Source of the DNA: Acanthosoma haemorrhoidale
Lineage: Eukaryota; Arthropoda; Insecta; Hemiptera; Acanthosomatidae
Reading direction: 5' to 3'
Length of the DNA: 64,000 bases
NCBI GenBank assembly: GCA_930367205.1
Contig: OV884011.1
Location: 111,095,139-111,159,138 of the forward strand
The notes under the pieces were generated by a model. That model saw nothing but the letters and a program-made list of their open reading frames with translations. It searched no databases and was not told where the DNA came from. Shown one piece after another: positions 1 through 10,709 of the stretch. Every line of letters begins with the position of its first letter. Within the stretch, counting starts at the first letter, position 1. The position numbers and the translations under genes were made by a program.

Positions 1-2171
1 TTATCAAAAAATATTTCTCTTCCTCGAACAAAATACAGAAAGAAAACATTTTTGAAGGAAAGGAATAAATGTTTCCTGGAGAGCAGACAATTGTTTTTTA
101 CTACTTGAAAAAACATATGTATTTTGTATTTACAAATATAAGTAAACAACCACAGCAGTGATTCTTTTGCTTGCGGTTTTGAAAATAGTTTTTCTAAAAC
201 AGGAGACTCAATCGGTTTATTTCTAAGACATCTAGATAGTTTTAAGGCTTAGTTTCTGTTTAGGAACCATATATATTGTAATGATGTTTTTGTGATAAAA
301 TTATTTGTGACTAATTTATTAGAATTAGGCTGATTTTAAAGGAGGGAGTTTCCGGTTAAAATTATCTGTATAGAGGGTTTACTGTTAGGAAAAACACTTT
401 TATTATCACGGGGGTATGTTGCCAGTATATATTAGTTGGGCGAAACCAAGACAGTTTTTCAGATCCTCGTCCAAGAAACACGCGATGTATTCTGAGTACG
501 AGTTGGATTTTAGAGTGTTATAAGAGAGCATGATTTCCAGATATCATAAACTTCCAATCCTCAATTTTTGTTCACCTCCCAAAATTCCTTTCTTCCCACT
601 GATTACCACAGTTCGGAAATTAAACTAGAGCGTCTGGCACGTAGGTAAGCAAATTAATTTAACAATGCCTGTCATTGTTGCAACACTTCAACTTATACCG
701 AAAAATTAACTCTTCGAATAGCCAATAGAATAGTATCATTCAATTTATTTATTCAATTAAACGGGGGGGGGATCTAAGCTTCTGAATTATGAATTAGAAA
801 GCTGCTTTAAGAAATAGAAAAGATCTGATTAAAAATTCAATAATGATGAACGCTCCCTTTTTTAGCTATTCGTAGATTCGTGCCGTAAGAGCTTATAGAA
901 ACATTTGCTAGGAATGAGTTTAGTCATTTTATTATAGCACACAAAAAATTGTATACAAATTTATATGTTTTTAAGTATTTACAAATATATGAACGATAAC
1001 AAAATCTGTGAGGTTAGCGCCATTATTTATAGTTTCAGGAGTTTCTACTTGTCCATCCCAAACTCATCAGCGGTTGATCATTGTGAATTTTCTTTTTCTT
1101 CGAGAAGTTAAGCTATTAATTCACAAATGTAGGGTGAGTTTTATAATGGCTATAATTAAATACATGACTTTATTTATACCCCTATATTTATTGTACGTTT
1201 TCATTCACTTAACATGGGAGACGATTTGAAAGCTATAGTTTGATAACTATCTAAAAGTTATATTTGCATTTTTTTAATGTTGTCATACTACTAATGAGCA
1301 TTATTAGTATTAGTTTTGGTAAATTCTATCTAATATGTACGTATGCGTGAATGAAACTTCTCATGTGCCCAATGTATCTACTATTGAAGAAACAAGGAGT
1401 CGATACCATACGAGTTAGAAGCCTAATTTTTCCCCCCTGGTTTCAGTTTTATAACTCAATGTTGTACATAGTGTAAAATGTTTCTTAAGCCGATACATTT
1501 CAGTCAAACACTTCTAGTAGTAAAATTTATGTTAAAGTACGTATACATGCATTACATTTACTTAAGGCTATATAATAAATTTAATGATGCCGTTCGAGGC
1601 TCCAGAGTATGTGAAGGTATCGATCAACTAGGGCTGATGCTGTTATCTGTTTCCACTGCCCTCTCCACCCCCTCCCCCCAACATCCATCTCTCTTCGTTG
1701 CCGTTTTTCACTTACATTACATTTTAGCCGAAGAAAATGAGAGCAGGGCACTTAAGCGCGCAATGAATGCAAAATGAAAACTATTACTGATAATAATAAA
1801 GACCCGGTTTTGTAAAGATAGAACTCACCTACTTCAAAATGACTATGATTATCGTTACTGGAATGTAAATTTTTATTGTCATTCCACACACCGCTTGTTA
1901 TGTCATCCTCAGTTATATAATGCTAAGAATATTATAATCCTAATATTATATATAAGGCTAGAAGCCCCTTCTAGTGTATACCTGCCTCGGGACTTCATGG
2001 AAATTACTGGTGTTTCTTGTTATTTTTTAAGTAAACGACTGCATCGCTCCCAATTCCTGAAACAACCCTTCTCATATTTACATATGTCTCAGCTGTTCAC
2101 AGTTGCCTCCCAGACACTAGTCCCTAAACACCCCTCCGACCCAGTATGTAGTATCAGTTTTCAATCAATTT
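1..2171. other. AT-rich stretch with no recognisable gene
   Basis: Short open frames here (largest about 99 codons) match no family I recognise and have the composition of chance ORFs in AT-rich DNA. A short G run lies near 763-771. I see no tRNA, transposon end or exon pair. Confidence 0.5.
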
Positions 2172-2499
2172 TATTAAGATAAAATTACAATCTGCCTTTT
2201 ATTAGGCAATGAGTAATTGAGATAAATGTCATCATTCATACTATATTTACAATTCATCATTCACTCGCTCATTCATACAATATTTACAAACAGCCCAGAG
2301 GCCCCCCAAGTCCACAAGGGTCACCTCCCTCGCATGCGAAGGAGGAAGCGGAGTCTTGGGGAGTCCCCCACGCTTCTACGTCAGCCGCGTCACTAGATAA
2401 GCCAGCGGAGGCTGACCAAGAGCGCGAGAGCCACAGACGCTCAGGACATGATTAGAGGAACTGGCCATTGCCAGAACTCCCACTATCACTTAGTTATAG

Positions 2500-5184
2500 C
2501 AGGTCACGAGGCCACTGCCGTTTTAATCTCCGAAGAGGATTATAGGGGTGAGTGGTGCAGTGCAATGACTGTGCTAGGGAATTAGGGTGGTTGGATAGGT
2601 TACTATGGAATTTTATGAACTTGGAAGGGATGAGTTCAAGAATATAGGGTATATTCAGATCATTGTGAAGGGTTTTGATGCTGACGTAATAAGGGGCATT
2701 TACTATTGTTCTTAGGACTTTTGATTGAAAGGATTGGGTGCGCTTGATGTTCGACTTTTTTGCTGTCCCCCATAGCTCTATTCCGTACGTCCAGATTGGC
2801 TTGAATATAACCTTGTAAATAAGTAGTTTGTTTTTTATTGAGAGGTTGGTATGTCCTTCGAAGTAGTCTGTACAGTTGTCAAAAGCGTCAGTTTAGTTCT
2901 TGTCTTTTTAGCCTCGTGTGTGGGTTCCATGTCAGTCTTTTGTCGAGATGGAAGCCTAAATACCGTACTGTCTCAGACACAGGGAGAGGAATTGAATTTA
3001 AAAAGACTGGTGGACAGGACTTGCGGCAGAGGGTAAAGGTTATGTGGGAACATTTTCCTTCATTGACTTAGATTCGCCATTGGTTGCACCAATACTTGAT
3101 CTCGTCGAGGTGTTTTTGAAGGTTTTAGATGCTATATCAGGGTCTGGATGGGTTGACAGGACTGCAGTGTTGTCTGCAAATGTAGCCAAGAAGGTATTGG
3201 TGGTAGAGGGGACATCAGCGGTGTATAGATTATAGAGGGTGGGACCCAGGACGCTGCCCTGTGGAACTCCTGCTTGAATGGGATAGTAGTTAGAATATTC
3301 TAAACCACAGCGGAGTTGGAAGAAACGGTTTGAAAGGTAGGATTGTAGGATTAGGAATAGGGTTTGCGGTAAATATCCTTTGAGCTTGTAAAGCAAGCCT
3401 GCGTGCCAGACCCTGTCAAAAGCTTGAGCTATGTCCAGAAAGGCAGCAGTGCAATACTGTTTGGTTTCAAGGGCTGAGGATATGTGATCAACAACGCGAA
3501 GGCCTTGTTGAGCTGTGGAATGTCGTTGGCGGAAACCAAACTGATGAGTAGGGTAAAGGTTTTTAGATTCAACAATTGGAAGTAGGTGTTTTAATAGGAG
3601 TTTTTCAAATATTTTTGAGAGGATAGGGAGTAGGCTAATTGGACGGTAAGATGAGGCGTCATTGGGTGGTTTACCGGGTTTGGCGAATAAGACAATAATG
3701 GAATGTTTCCAGAGGAGAGGAAAGTACGTCGTTCGGATAATGCAATTATATATATAGGTTAGGAAGATTATGGCTTTAGGAGGAAGTTGTTTGAGAATTT
3801 GAGGAGTAAGGAGATCATATTCTGGAGATTTTCGGTAAGGCAATTTTTTCAGAAGATATTTAACCTCGGAGGGGTTAACGGCTTTTGGTGGTAGTGAGAG
3901 AGGGATAGGTGAAGTGAGGAAATCTTCAAGAGTTGGACGGTGATTATTGTTTTGAGGAGTAAGATGAGGAGTGCATGTATGGGAAAGATGCAGTGCAAAT
4001 TCCTCCGCCCTCTCGCCATCCGAAGCCGCCCAGGACCCGTCATCACGACGGAATGGGTGTGAAACAGGATGGTATTTTAGGATTTTCTTAGTTAGATTCC
4101 ATAAGGAGTTGTCCCTGGTAGACAGGGAGGAGGGATAGGAATTGAAAGAATCGGAACGGAAGGATGCCAATTGCCGCTTTACCAGCCTGCAGTACTGATT
4201 GTATGAGCGACGATCAGCAGGATGTCGGGATCTTTGGCACACTGTTCTTGAGTGGCGTTTGGATTTGATTAGGTCTTTGAGATACTGAGGTAAAGGATTT
4301 TGATTGTAAATTTTCAGGTGACGGTGGGGTGACGATGCCTCCCAGGCCGACCTCTGGATCAGAATAGTGAAGGAATGCACCACATCATCTAGGTATTGGG
4401 ATGTTTTCAGAGGTACTTTGAGGTCTACGAAGTCTGTAAGAATCTGGCGGAAGTGGTCCCAGTCAACTGGGCCCCTAATAAATGAAGGAGGAGGCAGTTT
4501 GTGAATTGGATTTAGGGAAATGGTTAATAATAAGGGGCTATGGTCGGAGGAGAGGTCATCGAGGCGCTTGAGTGAATAGTTTAGTGTTCCTAAACTATTG
4601 TAGAAAAAGAAGTCAAGGAGATCAGGATTTCGGTTGGGATCAGATGGCCAATAGGTGGCTGTGTTAGGAGAGATAGTGGAGCAATGTCTCCGTGTGAGTG
4701 CAGACAGCAAAGCACGTCCTCGTGTATTTGTGGATCTTGAGCCCCAGTGCTGGTGCTTTGCGTTAAAGTCCCCACCCACAAGGAAACGATGCCCGATGGA
4801 GTCTAGAAAGGAGATGAATTGGGAATCGGTAATGGATTTATTGGGAGGGCAGTACACTGATGCTAGAGTAAGGGGAAAAGTGAGGGTGGTGATTGACACT
4901 GCAGTGGATTGGAGGAAATCATGTGCTACCAAAGGAACTATGTGGTGGGATATGGAGTTATGGACAATGACAGCGGTACCTGCATGAGCTCTTCCATCAG
5001 GGTGATCAGTTCGATAAGTCTGGTACTGTCGAACGGTAAATGGTCGTTTACTTGTAAGTCTTGTTTCAGTAATTAGAGCTACGTCGATGTTTTTGTCATG
5101 GAGTAATGCTGTCAGTTCGTTAGTGTGGGTGCGAACACCATTCGCATTCCAAAGGAGAATGGATAAGGAGTCGGAAGGATCCAC
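2500..5184 (-). pseudogene. Family A ORF2: AP endonuclease plus reverse transcriptase, inactive
   Basis: An open run of 714 codons (5184 to 3040) holds an N-terminal endonuclease that nicks target DNA. Its motifs are WNANG, ITETRL, GGDFNAKHQHWGS and SSDHSPLL, and all its key residues are present. The RT follows, with SYRPISLLP, HQFGFRQRHST, AFLDIAQAFDRVWH and GVPQGSVLGP. The catalytic box reads FADN where other copies have FADD; the second aspartate is Asn at 3169-3171. Near 3120 a frameshift and then a TAA cut off the thumb, which continues as broken coding sequence to about 2500 (RLTWNPH, YGIELWGT, final RPRDLL-like end). There is no ATG at the start: the codon after the ORF1 stop is GTG. 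Confidence 0.88.
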
Positions 5185-6447
5185 TTATGGATTTTGTTTA
5201 ACGGGGATAAGGTAGGAGACAAGATTTGTAAGAAGGGAAATGTGAGGGGTAATTAGGGTTCTGAACTCTGTAAGGAATGAGGTTAAAAGGCTGGTGAGAT
5301 CTGAAGAGCTTGAAGGTGGTGGGATATGCGAGATGTGTTGTTGAGGATCGGGTTGAGTTTTCTGGTTGACGGGATGAATGGAGTGCTGGGGAAGAAGAAC
5401 TTGCGGAGGAGGAGAGGGCAATGCCTGTGACTGCTCTCTGTTCCGAACAGCGTCAGCAAAGATACTGAAGGCCTCAAACTTCTGGCGGGGGCGCTTCTTG
5501 GGCTGCCTGTGGCTGGCGTTTCTTCTTCAGGACGACTACGTTGTTCGCTTCTGGACTTCAGAATTCTATAGGCCGCACAGGCTTTATAGTTTGCCTGGTG
5601 GCCTTGTTGACAGAGCACGCATACAACAGGTGATTTTAGGGGCTTCTCGCACAATTCGCTTTTGTGCTGCCCACTGCACTTTACACACCTGGAAGGGTGG
5701 TAGCAGTATGATTTTGTAAGCCCATATGCCTGACAATTATGGCATTGAACTATATCGCGTTTCGGGTAGGGCTTTTCGACCTGGACTCTTGTGTAATGCA
5801 AGTGGGTGACCTCGTAGATTTTTTCCACTCCAGGTGTTCGCTCTAGATCCACAAAGAATAAGGGCAGTGGTGTCTTGATTCTTGCATTATTTTCTTGTGT
5901 TTCCTCACGGAGCACATTTGTAATTTGGCGAACCTTGTATCCTAGGCTTAAGAGCTCCTTCTCTATCTCGTCCGATTGTGTAGTGGGGTGCAGGTTTCTA
6001 ATCACCACCCGCAGCGATCTTTCTTGCTTTAATTGGTAGGTATGAAAGTCGACCTTTGTCTCATCTAAGTATTTGATTATTGTACGGTATGTGTCCGGAG
6101 TGTCCGGAGAAACCTTTGTGTCTCGGGCCCGATTGAGGCAAGTGTATTTCCCTGTACCTACAATTTTATTTAGTTGGGTACATAGTAATTTAAAATTAGC
6201 AATGTTTCGTACGAATATCGCTGGTGGTTTGGGCTATGTGGGTGTTTGTGTAGAGTCCATGCCCTCTACCTCAATATTTTTCAACACCTCCTAACTATTG
6301 GGCGTGAAAAACGGAGACTCATGAGTTGTTGTTGTTTGTTTAGATGTGCTTGGTAGTGATGGTAGTTCCTCCATAGAGCTGCTGGGAGCTGAAGAATTGA
6401 CAGGAGCTATGTTTCGGTTAGATCGCCGCGGCTTACGTTTGACCGGC
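5185..6447 (-). pseudogene. Family A ORF1 (nucleic-acid-binding gag-like protein), degraded
   Basis: This is the LINE protein that coats its RNA. The reading runs from a basic, serine-rich N-terminal part (RKPRRSNRN near 6430) through a region resembling the domain that precedes the zinc knuckles, then the knuckles at about 5570-5720. Three knuckles are visible: CHNCQ...C, CVKCSGQHKSELC and CVLCQQGH...C. In the first, the usual GHT is GLT, so the zinc-binding histidine is lost. In-frame TAG codons lie at 6291-6293 and 6234-6236. A frameshift near 5.5 kb moves the proline-rich C-terminus into another frame, which ends at a TAA at 5185-5187. Any start placed at 6008 would be a GTG inside the domain, because the homologous reading continues upstream. 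Confidence 0.8.
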
Positions 6448-6770
6448 GACAGTTAAATAATCTCAAAAGAGGCAAGTCTTTTTAAAAAGCTTTATTATGA
6501 ATAACACAAACACTGGTTAAATATATATTAAACGATCAAAATGACATACTAGATGGGATTACAGTTCACCAGTTTTTGTACCCGTCGTGAGAGGGGTGCT
6601 TATATAGCTAGTTATCAATGGGTGTAGATTAGGCTGTTGATATTGACTAGGGTTGATATGAGGGTTATATGACTGACGAAGTGGGGGTAGGTCCCAACGA
6701 CCTTGTACGTTTTTTCTTATTTTCTGCAGACATTAACTGCTGATAGAAACGCATGTTTCATCAGCAGTAT
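6448..6770 (-). mobile_element. LTR of group D retrotransposon (solo or partial)
   Basis: Read on the minus strand, this segment has a TATA box (GCTATATAAGC, 6598-6608) followed about 100 bp later by a poly(A) signal AATAAAG (6490-6496) and a terminal block ending in GATTATTTAACTG. The same arrangement of AATAAAG, A/T-rich run and GATTATTTA recurs at 32.9 kb (minus) and 7.2 kb (plus). That fits the R-U5 end of an LTR. It abuts the 5' edge of LINE A1. No TG...CA ends or internal region are seen beside it. Confidence 0.6.
6736..6768. repeat. Near-perfect hairpin
   Basis: ACTGCTGAT-A-GAAAC-GCAT-GTTTC-ATCAGCAGT forms a 14-bp stem with one bulged A and a 4-base loop. It lies at the outer edge of the group D LTR. 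It may be part of U3 or an unrelated palindrome. Confidence 0.7.
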
Positions 6771-6779
6771 TTTTCTGAA

Positions 6780-7275
6780 TTATTCAGTATTTTTAAAAAA
6801 AATATATACGGTAAGTTGTAGCTGCGAACGCACGTAACTTAGTTGAGAGCCTCCTTCGCTAGCACCTGGCTGAGATGCTATGTGGGCTTTGGGGACGCGC
6901 ACTCTTATCTCTACTACAGCTGACAGTGGCCTAGGCAATATGGCCGCCTCCACTGTGTAATGTGAAATAAATCTTGCTATTGGCAATCTAGTCCACAACT
7001 GCACTATCCACTCACCTGTAGATAGCTCCTCCGGGGACCGTTCACCCAGTAGTCGGTTGAGACGGTTTGACGAACTAGACACTTTCTATGAACGGTAACA
7101 AAACAATTGGTTTATAGAGCGATACGAAAACGATATGCAGTGGTTTAGCGCAGGCGCAGTACTGTATGTAGTATCATAACTCTTAATATCTGTATATACC
7201 AATGTTTTGCTTGTACTTCATAATAAAGCTTTTCTTTCTTTTCTTTTAAAATACTCTCCTCAACGAAGATTATTT
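6780..7275 (+). mobile_element. Probable 5' LTR of a group D element
   Basis: The right part (about 7170-7275) aligns with the LTR at 32.9 kb: TTAATATYTGTATATA, CCARTGTTTTG, CATAATAAAG, then ACTCTCCTC...GATTATTTA. AATAAA lies at 7222-7227. The left part is GC-richer than its surroundings and contains GCGCAGGCGCAGT, which would fit a U3 promoter region, but I could not match it elsewhere. A gag reading frame begins 60 bp downstream, as expected for an internal region. The left boundary is uncertain. Confidence 0.5.
7246..7273 (+). repeat. Direct repeat, copy 1 (LTR end)
   Basis: AAATACTCTCCTCAACGAAG followed by ATTATTTA is repeated at 7838-7865 with two to three differences. It is the U5-like end of group D LTRs. 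Confidence 0.6.
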
Positions 7276-7334
7276 ATGACAATAACAGGTATAAAGATAT
7301 TTTAGATAAAAACAGACACATTAACGAATTAGAA

Positions 7335-7833
7335 ATGGCTCTTAATGACTATCATATGACTAAAGAAGACTATGGACACCTTCCACACTATAATGGTGAT
7401 CCAACTAATTTAATAACATTCATTAAACCACTAGAAAAAATATATTCAACAGTATGTAACGAAACTATCCCCAATAGAATACATAATGAACAAAGACTCA
7501 TACAAATAGCTCTTTCTAGACTCAATGGTGACGCGCAACAAATATGCATGTATGAAGATTTCATATCAATAAACGACTTAAAATTACATTTAATAAATTA
7601 CTTTAAGGATAGTCGGACAACATCACACCTACATTATGAAATCTCTCAGATTCCATAGGTGCAGAAACGAACACCCAATTGTCTTTATTAACAGAATCAT
7701 CCCACATCAAATTCTAATTCAGAACCGTATTATAAATTGACACCTTTATATGGTATAAACAACAAGAAATATTATCACAAAAGATACTAATTGTAGATCA
7801 TATTCTTAGAAATTTACCATCAAGATTCCTTTA
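7335..7833 (+). pseudogene. Group D retrotransposon gag fragment
   Basis: The ORF at 7335-7658 (107 codons) reads LPHYNGDPTNLITFIKPLEK, then a RLNGDAQQ segment. This is the capsid N-terminal pattern of Ty3/gypsy-type gag proteins (substrate-like 'YNG' start, FI..E, RL.G.A). After the stop, gag-like sequence resumes in another frame (VDHILRNLPSRFL near 7795-7830). No protease or RT follows, so the element is internally deleted or truncated. ATG at 7335 is the natural start, just downstream of the LTR-like segment. Confidence 0.6.
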
Positions 7834-7837
7834 AATT

Positions 7838-7865
7838 AAATACTCTCCTCTACAAAGATTATTTA
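7838..7865 (+). repeat. Direct repeat, copy 2 (LTR end remnant)
   Basis: This is the second copy of the 28-bp block. It directly follows the gag fragment and could be what remains of a 3' LTR after deletion of pol and most of the LTR. Confidence 0.5.
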
Positions 7866-8664
7866 AATCTCGAAAAATATCTACCATCATATATACTGGT
7901 AAAAGCTACTTGAATAGGGTCGCAGTCATATATATTCTATTTTATCTTCAGAATCAAAAATTTTTTTCTTGTATAAGAGGTGTTTATTGCTCCAATGTTT
8001 TGGGAACCGTTAGAAAAACAAACAATTTTTTACCACACTATGCGAAACCTCCTTCTCCTATAGGAAAACAGAGAAGTCTCAGAACCAAATCAGACCTCTC
8101 CCAAGCAAGATATCTACTCTTTCTCAGTACAAGTTAGACATTAGTATTAACTTTAAAATGGTTTTCAGACATCAAAAGCTTATCCTCATTTAATAATCTC
8201 ATATTTCACCCTAAATTTTTTTCTAGCCTATGATTGCATCAGTTAGGAGTAGGAGACATGTTAAGATAACCAATTTAATTTTACATTGCCTAACTTTTTA
8301 TTGTTGTATCATTAATTTCATATTGAAACATCACACTCCTCAAACCAGTGTGCATGCAGGACTGCTGTATACCAATTTCAATGAACGAATTTCACATGAT
8401 ATTGACGCATGAAATCAAACTCAACATGTTGGAGTTTATACAAGTTCATTTTAAATGCTAAGCTATGTTCCTATCTTTCCTAAGTTATCGAATTTTCATT
8501 GTATTTATGTATGGTACGGTTACAGTTCTAATGTAATTAGATAGAAGTTCTACTTAATTAAAATAATAAAATTTCAACCGTTTGTTGCGTTTATTCTCAT
8601 AAAAAATTGGATGTTGACCGTTAGTCAGCATTCCATTGCAGTATATTTGAAATAATATATCATA
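7866..8664. other. AT-rich stretch, nothing recognised
   Basis: Only short frames without recognisable domains. I see no repeat shared with other parts of the window. Confidence 0.4.
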
Positions 8665-8676
8665 AAGAAAATATCA

Positions 8677-8886
8677 TTTTTTTTTTTTCTTAGCTCTCAA
8701 CTGGAAATATAGGATGTAGGAAAAATAAAGGAAATTATTTGGGATGATGGGTGCCTTTCACTAAGGGGAGTCCCATTTGAAGGAAGTATGAGAAGGATAT
8801 GGGGTGTGGGATGCCTAAAAGAGGCGGGTGGATTCGGGAAGGTAGTGAGAGTCTACCTATAGTGGAGCCTAAGAAGAAACTTAAAG
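8677..8886 (-). mobile_element. Family C LINE 3' tail, with target-site duplication
   Basis: The sequence matches the 3' untranslated region of the family C element (33.66-33.76 kb): blocks such as CCCACACCC and ACTTCCTTCAAATGGGACTC appear on the minus strand. It ends in AGCTAAG plus a poly(A) tail (T run 8677-8688 on the plus strand). The 12-bp sequence AAGAAAATATCA occurs exactly at both borders (8665-8676 and 8887-8898), which marks a severely 5'-truncated insertion. Confidence 0.85.
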
Positions 8887-9128
8887 AAGAAAATATCAGA
8901 AATTGAAAAATTACTGTACTCACTAGAAACATATTGAACTCTCGGGATAAAACCATTTAATATGAGGGAATGGAAATTCGTGGCTGCCTCAAGGAATATT
9001 TTCATCATTCACAATCAGGCTGAAACCGGTTGCTAAACGACAACCCACTCTTCCAACACTAACAACTAATTTCAACTCGTCAAAGAATCAAAACACTTCG
9101 CAAATGTTTTACCCCCCCTTCCCCAGTT

Positions 9129-9855
<727 letters not shown>

Positions 9856-10035
9856 AATAGGTTAAATAAACGCTGTAATTTTTTGTTGTAAAAAAATTTG
9901 TATTTTTAAAAGTAGGTTAAGTCAAATACTTAAACCTACGTTAACGTCTGACATTACCTTACCAAAATAATTCTAGCGCTCAATATTTTTTTTCAGTTTT
10001 AAACATCGTTAATAATTAAATTCAAATCAAATCTT

Positions 10036-10146
10036 TATTGTGGCATAATTACACAATATTCTTATTCACACCGTATATACAATTCTTCATTTACTCGCTC
10101 ATTTATAAAGTATTTACAAACAGCTCAGAGACCTCCCAAATCCGCA
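10036..10146 (-). mobile_element. Family A LINE 3'-end fragment
   Basis: The plus strand shows CTTTATTGTGG, then a TACAATTCTTCATTTACTCG block and TATTTACAAACAGCTCAGAG. These are the reverse complement of the family A 3' untranslated region. The piece between the tail and the repeats is diverged or deleted. Confidence 0.7.
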
Positions 10147-10647
10147 TGATTTATCATTAATAATAAGATACAATAGTTATATTATTTAATGTGCCCGTCA
10201 GAAGGTTTAAAATCAATCCGTTTATTTATCGAGTTTACCATCCTATTCACTTTAGGTTCCTATCTGTTTAACAAATGTGGGCTGCTTGTATTGTTTAGGC
10301 AATGATTATGCGAACCCATTGGCAGTGTGTAGGACCCTTTCTACCCTTTCTATGGACCTAGGCAAATCGACGTTTTCAGGTCACTACATCTAAGCTCATA
10401 AACCCAACTCCCAATGTAGTGTTTAAATCCCAAACAAAGCTCATTTACTATTCAAAGATATCTTCGTCTATCCTTATATAGCAACATCAGTTTGTATTAC
10501 ATTACAGTAAATTGTTTATTTATTTGTATGAACACCTTGATCTTCTCAATCTGAGCGCATTTCAAATTAGAAAAAAACTTCAAGTTCTCTAAAACCACTG
10601 TTTAAGGAAAGCAGGAATCATAAACTACTTTTTTTAGAGGAACTTCT

Positions 10648-10706
10648 TTATTGTGATGAAATTACAATCGGCCTTATTAGGTAATAAGTAATTGTGATAA
10701 ATTTAG
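10648..10706 (-). mobile_element. Family A LINE 3'-terminal fragment
   Basis: CTTTATTGTGATGAAATTAC and then CTTATTAGGTAATAAGTAAT match the last 60 bp of family A in reverse complement. No clear target-site duplication was found. Confidence 0.7.
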
Positions 10707-10709
10707 AAT

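Larger units (their letters stand above)
2172..6447 (-). mobile_element. Jockey-clade LINE, family A, near full-length dead copy (A1)
   Basis: The element reads right to left: ORF1 (gag-like, 6447 to 5185), ORF2 (endonuclease and reverse transcriptase, 5184 to about 2500), then a 3' untranslated region ending near 2172. The 3' end carries the conserved family tail, a GGCAGATTGTAATTTTA block followed by an AATAAA-like end and no poly(A). The same tail occurs at 16.2, 25.0, 42.8, 44.6 and 55.0 kb. The 5' side stops at about 6447, where an LTR of group D begins, so the start of ORF1 is missing. Stops, frameshifts and a changed RT catalytic residue show that the copy is dead. Confidence 0.88.

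Noticed and set aside
4655..5719. Plus-strand frames opposite the family A ORFs
   Set aside because: They are antisense shadows of the minus-strand ORF1 and ORF2, whose motifs are unambiguous.
6780..7082. 100-codon minus-strand ORF
   Set aside because: It lies in the probable GC-rich U3 part of a group D LTR and shows no domain.
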